A stretch of 64,000 bases of DNA, taken from positions 1 to 64,000 of the forward strand of contig JAKFVH010000248.1 in assembly GCA_021732285.1 (NCBI GenBank), in the 5' to 3' direction. A program made the position numbers and the translations under genes. Source of the DNA: Reyranella sp. (GTDB lineage: Bacteria > Pseudomonadota > Alphaproteobacteria > Reyranellales > Reyranellaceae). Numbering within the stretch: the stretch's first letter is position 1; every line of letters starts with the position of its first letter. Shown here in pieces: positions 55,333-64,000 of this stretch. The notes under the pieces were generated by a model. The model had not been told where the DNA came from. It did no database searches and was given only the letters and a program-made list of their open reading frames with translations.

Positions 55333-56284
55333 TCACGATCAGGACCAGCACCGCGATCTGCAAGCCGCAGGCCGTGCGATAGAGCTTCAGCGCCGCGCGG
55401 ATGTCCTTTGCCGTGAGCTCGCTGCGGCCCTCGCCCACCCAGCGCTCTTCCACCGGCACGCCGTCGTAGATGCGCGGACCCGAAAGGCGGATGCCGAGCG
55501 CGCCCGCCATCGCCGCCTCCGGCCAGCCGGCATTAGGCGAGCGGTGGTGGCTCGCGTCGTTCCGGATCGTCCGGAGCGCCCCTGCGGGCGACAGGCCGAG
55601 AGGAATGGCCGCCAGCATCAGCCACAGCGCCGACAAGCGCGACGCCGGCAGGTTCACCAGGTCGTCGAAGCGCGCGGAGGCCCAGCCGAACGCCTCGTGA
55701 CGCTCCGTCCTGTGGCCGATCATGCTGTCGGCAGTATTGACCGCCTTGTAGGCGAGCGCGCCGGGCAGGCCCAACACCACCATCCAGAACAGCGGCGCCA
55801 CCACGCCGTCGGAGAAATTCTCGGCCAGGCTTTCGATCGCCGCGCGGCAGATGGCGGCCTCGTCGAGGCTCTTGGTGTCTCGGCCGACGATTTGGGCCAC
55901 GGCCGCGCGGCCGCCGGGCAGGCCTTCCGTCTCGAGGCCCTTGGCGACGGCGAGCACATGCGCATCGAGGCTGCGCTGCGCCAGCAGCGTGCTTGCGAGC
56001 ACACCGCACAGGATCAGCGCCACGATGCCGGGAAAGAGTCGATCGAGAATGCCCGCGATCGCCGAGCCCGACAGCAGGGCGACGGCCAGCAGCACGATCA
56101 GCGTGACCACGCCGCAGAGCCGCCGCTGGCGCGACGATCGGGCGCCTGAATTCCAGCCCTCGTCGCACCATGTTATGAGCTTGCCGATCCAGGTGACGGG
56201 ATGGCCGACCAGGCGATAGACGGCGTTCGGATACCCGACCATCGCTTCGGTCGCGATGGCAACGAGGGCGAGGTCGGCGAACAT
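55316..56284 (-). CDS. cobD: Adenosylcobinamide-phosphate synthase (CobD/CbiB)
   Basis: [86 protein letters not shown]. Confidence 0.93.
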   Translation of the reverse strand: MFADLALVAIATEAMVGYPNAVYRLVGHPVTWIGKLITWCDEGWNSGARSSRQRRLCGVVTLIVLLAVALLSGSAIAGILDRLFPGIVALILCGVLASTLLAQRSLDAHVLAVAKGLETEGLPGGRAAVAQIVGRDTKSLDEAAICRAAIESLAENFSDGVVAPLFWMVVLGLPGALAYKAVNTADSMIGHRTERHEAFGWASARFDDLVNLPASRLSALWLMLAAIPLGLSPAGALRTIRNDASHHRSPNAGWPEAAMAGALGIRLSGPRIYDGVPVEERWVGEGRSELTAKDIRAALKLYRTACGLQIAVLVLIVISLRA

Positions 56285-57296
56285 GCAGGATGTGCCTAAC
56301 ATAGGCGTGCCGGGCGGCAAAACCGTTGCCCATGGCGGCGACCTCGGCGAGGTGCGACGGCGGCATCCCGACGCGCCGCAGCCGTGGATCGACCTGTCGA
56401 CCGGCATCAATCCCCTGCCCTATCCCGTCGCCGAGTTGCCGGCCGATGCCTGGTCACGCCTGCCTTCGCATGAAGCCGGGCAGGCGCTGATCGCCGCGGC
56501 CGCCACACGTTATCGCTGCAAGGCCAGCCAGCTCGTCGCCGCCCCCGGCACGCAGGCCCTGATCCAGGTCCTGCCGCGCCTGGTCGCGCGCTCGCGGGTC
56601 GCCATCGTCGGGCCGACCTATGCCGAGCATGAGCTGAACTGGCGCCGGCATGGTCACGACGTTGCTGTCGTGGCCGATCTCGAAGCGGCCAACGCCGATG
56701 TCGTGGTCGTGGTCAATCCCGACAATCCGACCGGGCGGCTGTTGCCAACCCAGGCACTGCGCGCCGTCGCGGCCCGGCTGCTGGTCGTCGACGAAGCCTT
56801 CATCGACCTGCTGCCCAACGAGGCAAGCCTCGCCGGGGGGCTGCCGGACAACGCCATCGTGCTGCGCTCCTTCGGCAAGATCTATGGTTTGGCCGGCCTG
56901 CGGCTCGGCTTCGCCATCGCCGCCATGCCGCTCGCCCAGCGCCTGCGCGAGGAGCTGGGACCGTGGGCCGTGTCCGGCCCTGCGCTCTCGATCGGCTCGG
57001 CCGCCTTGACCGACGATGCGTGGCTGCAGGAAACGGCAACCCGCCTCGCCGGCGATGCGCGCAAGCTCGATGCGCTGCTGGTCTCGGCCGGATTCACCGT
57101 TCTGGGCGGCACGCCATTGTTCAGGCTGGCGAGTCATCCCAAAGCGCACGAGAAGGTCGAAGACCTGGCGCGACAGGGAATCCATGTCCGCGCCTTCGCC
57201 GATCGGCCGACATGCCTGCGTTTCGGATTGCCGCACGGCGACGAGGAATTCCGCCGCCTGTCAGCGGCGCTTCAGGTGCCGCAGAAGGTGCGATAG
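56283..57296 (+). CDS. cobC: Threonine-phosphate decarboxylase / CobC-type aminotransferase
   Basis: [64 protein letters not shown]. Confidence 0.93.
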   Translation: MQDVPNIGVPGGKTVAHGGDLGEVRRRHPDAPQPWIDLSTGINPLPYPVAELPADAWSRLPSHEAGQALIAAAATRYRCKASQLVAAPGTQALIQVLPRLVARSRVAIVGPTYAEHELNWRRHGHDVAVVADLEAANADVVVVVNPDNPTGRLLPTQALRAVAARLLVVDEAFIDLLPNEASLAGGLPDNAIVLRSFGKIYGLAGLRLGFAIAAMPLAQRLREELGPWAVSGPALSIGSAALTDDAWLQETATRLAGDARKLDALLVSAGFTVLGGTPLFRLASHPKAHEKVEDLARQGIHVRAFADRPTCLRFGLPHGDEEFRRLSAALQVPQKVR

Positions 57297-58792
57297 ACGC
57301 ACTGGTCGGCCGGCGCCGGCTCGGCATAGTCGGCGAATTCGGCACGCTCCTCGAAGGGCCGCGCCAGCACCTTCAGGAATTCCTCGAACGGGCCGTAATC
57401 GTCGCGCTCGATCGCGGCCGCCAGCACCGCCTCGACGCGATGATTGCGCGGGATGTAGACGGGATTGACCGACTGCATCGCCGCGCGGCGAACAGCGGCG
57501 TCCTGCGGCTCGCGCGCCAGGCGCTCGCGCCAGCGCGCCGCCCAGGCATCGTACTTGGCGGGCTCGGCAAACAGCAGCCGCACCTTGTCGTCGCTTTCCG
57601 GATCGAGCGCCCGGAACGTCTTGGTGAAGTCGGCTCCGGCCTCGGCCATCGCGTTCAGGAGATCCTGCGCCAAAGCGCCGTCGCCTTCCTCGTCAGTGGC
57701 AAGGCCAAGCTTGCGCCGCATGCCGGCCATCAGCGCCGCACCATAGCGGCCTTGGAAGGTGGCGAGCACCTCGTTGGCGATGGCCAGCGCCTTGTCGGAA
57801 TCATCGTCGAACAGCGGCAGCAGGGTCTCGCCGAAGCGCGCCAGGTTCCAATGGCAGATGCGCGGTTGGTTGACGTAGGCGTAGCGGCCGCCGTGGTCGA
57901 TCGAGCTGAACACCGTGTCGGGCTTGTAGGTGTCCATGAAGGCGCAGGGGCCGTAGTCGATGGTCTCGCCGGCGATCGAGCAGTTGTCGGTGTTCATGAC
58001 GCCGTGGATGAAGCCCACCAGCATCCATTTGGCCACCAGGTCGGCCTGCCGTGCGATCACGCGATCGAACAGCGCGCGATAGGGATTCTCCTCGTCGCGC
58101 GCATCGGGATAGTGCCGGGCGATGACGTGGTCGGCGAGCAGGCGCAGCGCCTCGCCATCGCCGCGCGCGGCGAAGAACTGGAAGGTGCCGACGCGGATGT
58201 GGCTTGTGGCGACGCGTGTCAGCACGGCGCCGGGCAGCACCGTCTCGCGCACCACCGGCTCACCGGTAGCGACCGCCGCGAGCGAGCGCGTGGTCGGAAT
58301 GCCGAGAGCGGCCATCGCCTCGCTGACGATGTATTCGCGCAGCACCGGACCCAGCGCCGCGCGGCCATCGCCGCGGCGCGAGAACGGCGTGGGGCCCGAA
58401 CCCTTGAGCTGGATGTCGCGCCGCACGCCCGCGCGATCGACCACTTCACCCAGGAGAATGGCGCGGCCATCGCCGAGCTGGGGCACGAAGTTGCCGAACT
58501 GGTGGCCGGCATAGGCGAGCGCGATCGGCTGGGAGCCGGCGGCGAGGCGGTTGCCGGCCAGGATCTCGACGGCCTGCGGCATCGCCAGCATCTCGGGATC
58601 GAGGCCGAGCTCGCGGGCCAGCGCCTCGTTGATCTTGATCAGGCGCGGCGCCGAGACCGGCGTGGGATCGAGTTGTGCGTAGAAGCGCTCAGGCAGCCGG
58701 GCATAGCTGTTGTCGAAAGCAAAGACCGGTTCGCCACCCGAAGGGGGCGCTTCGCGCAGGAAGGCCAGACCCATGTCGTTCGCCATGCTCAA
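57272..58792 (-). CDS. selO: SelO/YdiU family protein (pseudokinase AMPylase)
   Basis: [96 protein letters not shown]-terminal CVYRTFCGT. Confidence 0.93.
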   Translation of the reverse strand: MSMANDMGLAFLREAPPSGGEPVFAFDNSYARLPERFYAQLDPTPVSAPRLIKINEALARELGLDPEMLAMPQAVEILAGNRLAAGSQPIALAYAGHQFGNFVPQLGDGRAILLGEVVDRAGVRRDIQLKGSGPTPFSRRGDGRAALGPVLREYIVSEAMAALGIPTTRSLAAVATGEPVVRETVLPGAVLTRVATSHIRVGTFQFFAARGDGEALRLLADHVIARHYPDARDEENPYRALFDRVIARQADLVAKWMLVGFIHGVMNTDNCSIAGETIDYGPCAFMDTYKPDTVFSSIDHGGRYAYVNQPRICHWNLARFGETLLPLFDDDSDKALAIANEVLATFQGRYGAALMAGMRRKLGLATDEEGDGALAQDLLNAMAEAGADFTKTFRALDPESDDKVRLLFAEPAKYDAWAARWRERLAREPQDAAVRRAAMQSVNPVYIPRNHRVEAVLAAAIERDDYGPFEEFLKVLARPFEERAEFADYAEPAPADQCVYRTFCGT

Positions 58793-58795
58793 ATC

Positions 58796-59203
58796 CTAGT
58801 CGTCGTAGCTCGCCGTCGTCATGCCGGTCATGCGGTCGTAGACCAGCTTGATTCTGCTCAGCGTGCAGAGATTGAGGTTGCGCCACACCGCCGGCTGCCC
58901 GCCGTCGGCGAACCCGACCTGCAGGTCCGCCTGGCAGTAGGTCGTCGGCGCATTGAACGTCACTTGGCGGCGCTCGCCCGCCTTGATCGGCGGTGGGCGC
59001 AGCACGTTGGGCGTCCAGAAATTGAAGTCGGTTTCGGACACCGCCAGCTGGCTGATCGGGTAGGCCGTCCCATTGATCAGCAGGAAACTGGTTTCCTGCG
59101 CCGCCACCTCGCTTGCGGCGAGTGAAAGGACGACGGCCAACAATCTACGCATCATGAAATGACTTCTCCAGCGGCTGTATCGCATCTTATCGTCGCTTTG
59201 CAC
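58796..59203 (-). CDS. Hypothetical secreted protein
   Basis: MMRRLLAVVLSLAASEVAAQ signal peptide (true start probably internal to the ORF); LINGTAYPISQLAVSETDFNFWTPNVL. Confidence 0.65.
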   Translation of the reverse strand: MQSDDKMRYSRWRSHFMMRRLLAVVLSLAASEVAAQETSFLLINGTAYPISQLAVSETDFNFWTPNVLRPPPIKAGERRQVTFNAPTTYCQADLQVGFADGGQPAVWRNLNLCTLSRIKLVYDRMTGMTTASYDD

Positions 59204-59229
59204 GGCCGCTCAAGGTAGAGGTGGGATCG

Positions 59230-61215
59230 ATGACGAGCTTTGCAAGGACAGCGCAGGGCCTTGCGATCGCTACCCTGATCGCGGTGGTACAACCGGTGTC
59301 GCCTGCCGTGGCGCAGACCGACGACAGCCGCCGCAGTGGCGGTTCCTTCTACGCCGGCGCCCATGTCGGTTTCATGTTCGGCACCGCCTCGGCCACGCTG
59401 AGCGACCCCATCGGCACAAGCTCGCAGGGCGCCACCAACCCCTACAGCGCGCTGTTCGGCGGCGTGCAGGCCGGCTGGGAGTATGTCTTCCCCTCGCGCC
59501 TGATGCTGGGCATCGAAGCCGACTTCTCGTTCCCCAACTACGAGGACGCCTCGAAGGTCCTGTCCTACCGGGCCACCCCGACCGGCTATGCCAGCGAGGA
59601 ATACGAATGGCTGGCCTCGCTGCGCGGCCGCGTCGGCTACGACATCGGCGCCTGGACGCCCTATCTCACCGGCGGCCTTGCCTGGATGAGCACGCGCTAC
59701 TCGCGCATCGACCTCACGACCGGCAACGAGGACGCCAACCCGGCCAACGTCCGCGTCGGCTGGACGGCGGGTGCGGGCCTCGACTACCGGTTCGATTCGC
59801 GCTGGTCGGCGCGCGCCGAGTACCTCTACACCAACTTCAACCTCTCCGGCTTCGCCTTCGGCTCGGCACCGTCGCGCTACGACACGCAGTACGACCTGCA
59901 CCGCGTGCGCTTCGGGCTCAACTACCGCTTCGGCGAGATCGAGGAGAAGAAAGCCAAGGCCGATCGCGGTCCGGGCAGTTTCGAGCTGCGCGGCCAGACC
60001 GTGTTCGTCTATCAGGGCTATCCGCCGATCAGCGCGCCCTACGACGGGCCCAACAGCCTGCCGGCCGTCGGCCAGAGCCGCGAGACCTGGGGAACGTCGG
60101 CCTTCCTCGGCGTGCGCCTGTGGGAAGGCGGCGAGTTCTACTACAACCCCGAACTTCTGCAGGGTTATGGCGTCGCGCTGACCACCGGCGCCGGCGGCTT
60201 CCCCAACGGCGAGGCGCAGCGCGCCTTCCCCTATCCGCGCTACAACACCTCGCGTCTCTTCCTGCGCCAGACCTTCGGACTGGGCGGCGAGCGCGAGAAG
60301 GTCGAAAGCGACCTCGGCCAGCTCGGCGGCGAGCGCGACATCTCGCGCATCACCGTTCAGGCCGGCAAGTACGCCGTCCAGGACCTCTTCGACAACAACA
60401 AGTACGCCAACGATCCGCGCGTCGACTTCCTCAATTGGTCCCTGTGGTCGGCGGCCGCATTCGACTACCCGGCCGACGGCGTCGGCTTCAGCTGGGGCAT
60501 CGCCGCCGAGCTGAACCAGGCCGACTGGGCGGTGCGCGGCGGCCTGTTCCTGGTCGCCAACCAGCCCAGCACCAATGTCTATGACCTCGCCGTGCTGTCG
60601 CGCAACGGCATCGTCGGCGAGCTGGAGATGCGCTACAAGCCGTTCGACCGCGCCGGCACGACCCGGTTCGGCGTCTGGGCGACCACCGCTTTCGCCGGCG
60701 GCTACGCCGACGCCGTGGCGCTGGCCAACGTCAATCCCGGCCTCACCGCCAACGACACCGTCGCGTGGACGCGGCAGACCCGCACCAAGTACGGCCTCTA
60801 TTTCAGCATCGACCAGGAGATCACCGATTCCATCGGCGCCTTCGCCCGTTTCAGCTGGAACGACGGGCGCAGCGAGATCCTGGCCTTCACCGACATCGAC
60901 GGCAGCATCTCCGGCGGCGTGAGCATCAAGGGCGATTTGTGGAACCGGCCCGGCGACACGGTGGGCATCGGCGGCGCCATCAACTCGGTCTCGCCCAACC
61001 ATGCCGCCTACCTGGCGGCCGGGGGGATCGGCCTGACCGCGGGCGACGGCGCCCTGACCTACGCTCCGGAGTACGTCGCGGAGGCCTACTATTCGCTGAA
61101 GCTCACCAAGGGCGTTTTCGTCACGGCCGACTACCAGTACCTCGGCAACCCTGCCTACAATGCGGTCCGCGGCCCGGCGCATTTCTTCAGCGGCCGGCTG
61201 ATGGCCAAATTCTAG
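59230..61215 (+). CDS. Outer-membrane protein: N-terminal OmpA/Omp25-like beta-barrel fused to C-terminal OprB-type carbohydrate porin domain
   Basis: N-term FYAGAHVGFMFG..GVQAGWEYVFPSRLMLGIEADFSF..RVRFGLNYRFG; C-term OprB-like DLFDNNKYANDPRVDFLNWSLW..FSGRLMAKF. Confidence 0.82.
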   Translation: MTSFARTAQGLAIATLIAVVQPVSPAVAQTDDSRRSGGSFYAGAHVGFMFGTASATLSDPIGTSSQGATNPYSALFGGVQAGWEYVFPSRLMLGIEADFSFPNYEDASKVLSYRATPTGYASEEYEWLASLRGRVGYDIGAWTPYLTGGLAWMSTRYSRIDLTTGNEDANPANVRVGWTAGAGLDYRFDSRWSARAEYLYTNFNLSGFAFGSAPSRYDTQYDLHRVRFGLNYRFGEIEEKKAKADRGPGSFELRGQTVFVYQGYPPISAPYDGPNSLPAVGQSRETWGTSAFLGVRLWEGGEFYYNPELLQGYGVALTTGAGGFPNGEAQRAFPYPRYNTSRLFLRQTFGLGGEREKVESDLGQLGGERDISRITVQAGKYAVQDLFDNNKYANDPRVDFLNWSLWSAAAFDYPADGVGFSWGIAAELNQADWAVRGGLFLVANQPSTNVYDLAVLSRNGIVGELEMRYKPFDRAGTTRFGVWATTAFAGGYADAVALANVNPGLTANDTVAWTRQTRTKYGLYFSIDQEITDSIGAFARFSWNDGRSEILAFTDIDGSISGGVSIKGDLWNRPGDTVGIGGAINSVSPNHAAYLAAGGIGLTAGDGALTYAPEYVAEAYYSLKLTKGVFVTADYQYLGNPAYNAVRGPAHFFSGRLMAKF

Positions 61216-61226
61216 AGGCGCCCGTC

Positions 61227-62159
61227 ATGACGACTCTCCTGGTCAGCCATCCGTCCTTCCTCGAGCACGATACCGGTCCCTACCATCCCGAGCGCCCCGA
61301 CCGGCTGCGCGCCGTGCTGGCGGCCCTCGACGATCCGGTCTTCGCCGAGCTGGCACGCGTGCCCGCCCCGGTCGCTTCGATCGAAGAGCTGACGCGGGTG
61401 CATCCGCTGGACTATGTCGAGGCGATCCTCGGCGTCCGCCCCGGCCCCGGCGAGCACGTCCATATCGACGGCGACACCATCATGAGCCAGGGCAGCGCCG
61501 AGGCCGTGCAGCGCGCCGCGGGCGCCGCCGTGACCTGCGTCGACGCCGTGATGCAGGGCCAGGCGCGCACCGCCTTCGCCGCGGTGCGGCCGCCCGGCCA
61601 CCACGCCTCGCCCGCCATTCCCGGCGGCTTCTGCCTGTTCAACAACGTCGCCGTGGCGGCGCGGCATGCCCAGGCGCGTTACGGCATCGAGCGCGTCGCC
61701 ATCCTCGACTTCGACGTCCATCACGGCCAGGGCACGCAAGCCGTGGTCGAGCCCGACCGCAACCTCTTCTATGCCTCGACGCACCAGTATCCGCTCTATC
61801 CCGGCACCGGCTCGCCGCGCGAGCATGGCGTGGCCAACAACGTTATCAACGTGCCGCTGCCGGCCGGCGCCGGCAGCAAGGAGTTCCGCGCCGCCTGGGC
61901 CGAGCGCATCCTGCCCGCGCTCAACCGCTTCGCGCCGGAGCTGGTCATCATCTCGGCAGGCTTCGACGCCCATGCCGCCGATCCGCTGGCCCAGCTCGAG
62001 GTCGAGACCGAGGACTTCATCTGGCTGACCGAGGAATTCCTGGCGACGGCCGACCGCCACGCCAAGGGCCGCGTCGTCTCGGTCCTCGAAGGCGGCTACG
62101 ACCTCGATGCGTTGGCGGAGTCGGTCTCCACGCATGTGCAGACGTTGATGGGCGACTAG
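61227..62159 (+). CDS. Histone deacetylase family protein
   Basis: HDTGPYHPERPDRL; RPPGHHASPAIPGGFCLFNNVAVAA; ILDFDVHHGQGTQ; SAGFDAHAADPLAQL. Confidence 0.93.
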   Translation: MTTLLVSHPSFLEHDTGPYHPERPDRLRAVLAALDDPVFAELARVPAPVASIEELTRVHPLDYVEAILGVRPGPGEHVHIDGDTIMSQGSAEAVQRAAGAAVTCVDAVMQGQARTAFAAVRPPGHHASPAIPGGFCLFNNVAVAARHAQARYGIERVAILDFDVHHGQGTQAVVEPDRNLFYASTHQYPLYPGTGSPREHGVANNVINVPLPAGAGSKEFRAAWAERILPALNRFAPELVIISAGFDAHAADPLAQLEVETEDFIWLTEEFLATADRHAKGRVVSVLEGGYDLDALAESVSTHVQTLMGD

Positions 62160-62354
62160 TTCCGCGGCGCGCGGTTCATCGAGTGGTTTGCGCAGTTCCC
62201 GCAGTTTCGGCAAGCCCCTCCGTCTCGCTCTTGGGGTGCATGCACTGCCAGCGGAAATCAGACTTTCCGGCATTCCCGGTATTTCCGACAGAGAGCGAAG
62301 TGTGGAGGCAAAGCCTCACCCACTATGGATTGGGGGATTGGACTTCCTTCAAGC

Positions 62355-62444
62355 TCCTCTCCCCCGCTAGGGGGAGAGGTTGGGTGAGGGGGCTACGCAC
62401 GTCGATCCCCCTCACCTAGCCTCTCCCCCTAGCGGGGGAGAGGA
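62355..62444. repeat. Long intergenic inverted repeat, family 3 (CTCTCCCCCTAGCGGGGGAGAGG type)
   Basis: tcctctcccccgctagggggagaggttgggtgaggggg / ccccctcacctagcctctccccctagcgggggagagga. Confidence 0.85.
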
Positions 62445-62611
62445 ACATGAAGTTGCCCAATGCGTCATGGCAGGCCGCCGCAGGCGCAGGCGGCATACCA
62501 CGCGCATATGTGAACGGATAAACGATGCATAGAGCGGGAACGTGGGGAACACGCAACAGATCGATATTATAACCAAAGTACGCTCCCGTCAAGAACTTCA
62601 GTCAAGATCGC

Positions 62612-63325
62612 TCAGCCTTCCGGAATCGACCGATCGATCTGCCATGTCGCCGCCGACACGGTGGGCTCGAGGCTGAGCCGGCCGACGATCTGCTCGAGAG
62701 CCGCGTCGTTGCGCTTGGCGGCGACCGCTTGCGCCGTGACGGTCACTTTGGACGTGTCGGGAATGTCCTCGCTTTCGATGCGGCGCAATCCCAGCCCGGC
62801 TTGCGACAGCGCGTGCAACAGGAGCGATCGCATGTGCGCTTCCTCGGTGCCGCGGCAGGCGATCTCCACGGTGTAGTGCGCCTCGACGTCGCTGGAGGTC
62901 ATCAGGCGATTGTTCACGCGCCGCACCAGCGGCCGCAGGAAGAGGTTGGTGACGATCACGAACCCCGCCGCCAGGACGCTCGGGCCGAATAGTCCGGCGC
63001 CAGCCAGCGTCCCGACCATGGCCGAGCACCAGAGCGTGGCGGCTGTGTTGAGTCCGTGCACGTTGATGCCTTCGCGCAGGATCACTCCCGCGCCCAGGAA
63101 GCCGATGCCGGTCACGACCTGAGCAGCAATGCGCGTCGGATCGCCTTCGCCGACCAGGCCGGAGAAGACGACGAAGCCCGAGGCGCCCAAGGCAACCAGG
63201 GCGTTGGTCCGCAACCCCGCCATCTTCTGGTTCCACTGACGCTCGAAGCCGATCGCGCAGCCGAGCAGCAGGGCCACCGTCAGGCGCAGGGCAGGATCGC
63301 CTAGGCTCGCGAGGTCAAAATGCAT
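62612..63325 (-). CDS. MgtC/SapB family membrane protein
   Basis: LRLTVALLLGCAIGFERQWNQKMAGLRTNALVALGASGFVVFSGL; GIGFLGAGVILREG. Confidence 0.9.
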   Translation of the reverse strand: MHFDLASLGDPALRLTVALLLGCAIGFERQWNQKMAGLRTNALVALGASGFVVFSGLVGEGDPTRIAAQVVTGIGFLGAGVILREGINVHGLNTAATLWCSAMVGTLAGAGLFGPSVLAAGFVIVTNLFLRPLVRRVNNRLMTSSDVEAHYTVEIACRGTEEAHMRSLLLHALSQAGLGLRRIESEDIPDTSKVTVTAQAVAAKRNDAALEQIVGRLSLEPTVSAATWQIDRSIPEG

Positions 63326-63349
63326 GACGCCTCGTTACCCGTGTCGACG

Positions 63350-63523
63350 TTACAGAATGATGACAGTCGTGACCGTCAGCGGGGATTGCGCACCGTGCGC
63401 GATCAGCACGAATGCTCCGCCGACCAGAAAGAAGATCGCCAAGTCATAGAGTTTGGGAAGAACTCCGTCGGTCCCCAGGCCCAAAGGAGCAGGACGCGTG
63501 CGGATGAGATCCTTCGGGGTCAT
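63350..63523 (-). CDS. Small single-TM hypothetical protein (57 aa), not in the ORF track
   Basis: Minus-strand ATG at 63523 to TAA at 63350: MTPKDLIRTRPAPLGLGTDGVLPKLYDLAIFFLVGGAFVLIAHGAQSPLTVTTVIIL. Confidence 0.55.
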   Translation of the reverse strand: MTPKDLIRTRPAPLGLGTDGVLPKLYDLAIFFLVGGAFVLIAHGAQSPLTVTTVIIL

Positions 63524-63542
63524 GGCTCGTTCATGCCTTCCG

Positions 63543-64000
63543 TCAGAAGCTCATCCGCAGCCGGCCGCTGAAGACGCTCACGGGGCCGCGCACGAGGTTG
63601 TAGCCAGGGTTGGCGAGGAATTGATAGTCGGCCGTCGCCACGATCCCCTTGGCGAGTTGGAAGGCGTAATAGGCCTCGACCACATTCTCCGAGGCGTAGC
63701 TCAGGGCGCCGTCGCCGACCAGCACGCCCAGGCCGCCGGCCGCCAGGTAGGCACTGTGGTCGCCGGAGATGTTGTTCCACGCGCCGGCGATGCCGACACG
63801 GTCGTCCGGCCGCCCCCACGGCTTGCCCTTGATCGACAGGCCGAGCGACAGGCTGGTGTCGATGTCGGTGAAGGTCACGATCTCGGTGCGGCCGTCGTTC
63901 CAGCTGAAGCGCCCGAACAGCCCGACCCAGTCGGAGAGCTCCTGGTCGAAGTTGAGATAGAAGCCGTACTTGGTGCGACCCTGCCGCGTCCAGGGCAGCG
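63543..64000 (-). CDS. OprB-type carbohydrate porin (C-terminal part; continues beyond the window)
   Basis: ..SFQL-type C-terminus FTDIDTSLSLGLSIKGKPWGRPDDRVGIAGAWNNISGDHSAYLAAGGLGVLVGDGALSY..FSGRLRMSF; paralogous to the C-terminus of the 59230-61215 protein. Confidence 0.8.
   Translation of the reverse strand, partial: LPWTRQGRTKYGFYLNFDQELSDWVGLFGRFSWNDGRTEIVTFTDIDTSLSLGLSIKGKPWGRPDDRVGIAGAWNNISGDHSAYLAAGGLGVLVGDGALSYASENVVEAYYAFQLAKGIVATADYQFLANPGYNLVRGPVSVFSGRLRMSF

Noticed and set aside
56963-59125. 720-aa plus-strand ORF
   Set aside because: Alternate frame of cobC continuing antisense to selO; no domain.
59152-61182. 676-aa minus-strand ORF
   Set aside because: Antisense to the double-barrel porin, whose plus frame has a signal peptide and barrel motifs.
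62183-62419. 78-aa plus-strand ORF
   Set aside because: Translation runs through the family-3 palindrome (..LLSPARGRGWVRG..), a typical spurious peptide.
1-64000. Prophage or integrative element
   Set aside because: No integrase, phage structural genes, tRNA-adjacent direct repeats or transposase recognised; gene content is housekeeping plus accessory metabolism.

Overview
A roughly 64-kb window of GC-rich chromosomal DNA, alphaproteobacterial in character (possibly Reyranella-like, judged by gene content only). The dominant feature is a B12 locus at about 32.3-57.3 kb. It holds an aerobic-type cobalamin biosynthesis operon (hupE, DUF1636, cobW, cobN, cobG, cobH, cobI, cobJ, cobL, cobE, cobM, cobA, cobB, bluB on the minus strand, with cobK inverted inside it), plus cobO, cobQ, cobD and cobC, and a B12 uptake operon (methyltransferase, btuB, btuF, btuC, btuD). 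Two minus-strand cobalamin riboswitches head the two minus-strand operons. The most unusual accessory feature is a 1780-aa multimodular protein (15976-21318). It combines three CBM2 modules, Calx-beta repeats, a GH5 cellulase domain and a C-terminal GH18 chitinase domain. A LytTR two-component system is divergent to it, and a sedolisin (S53)/DUF4114 protease is convergent with it. Other content: livHMF, several luciferase-like monooxygenases, a VOC/LLM/NIPSNAP/TauD catabolic set, a higBA-type toxin-antitoxin with a palindromic operator, iorAB-like molybdoenzyme genes, GMC oxidoreductase, ROK kinase, hemerythrin, an Avi_7169/Avi_7170-type cassette, SelO, porins, an HDAC-family deacetylase and MgtC. 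Several families of intergenic palindromic repeats recur. No tRNA, rRNA, CRISPR array or transposase was recognised. All calls come from reading the sequence; no searches were run.
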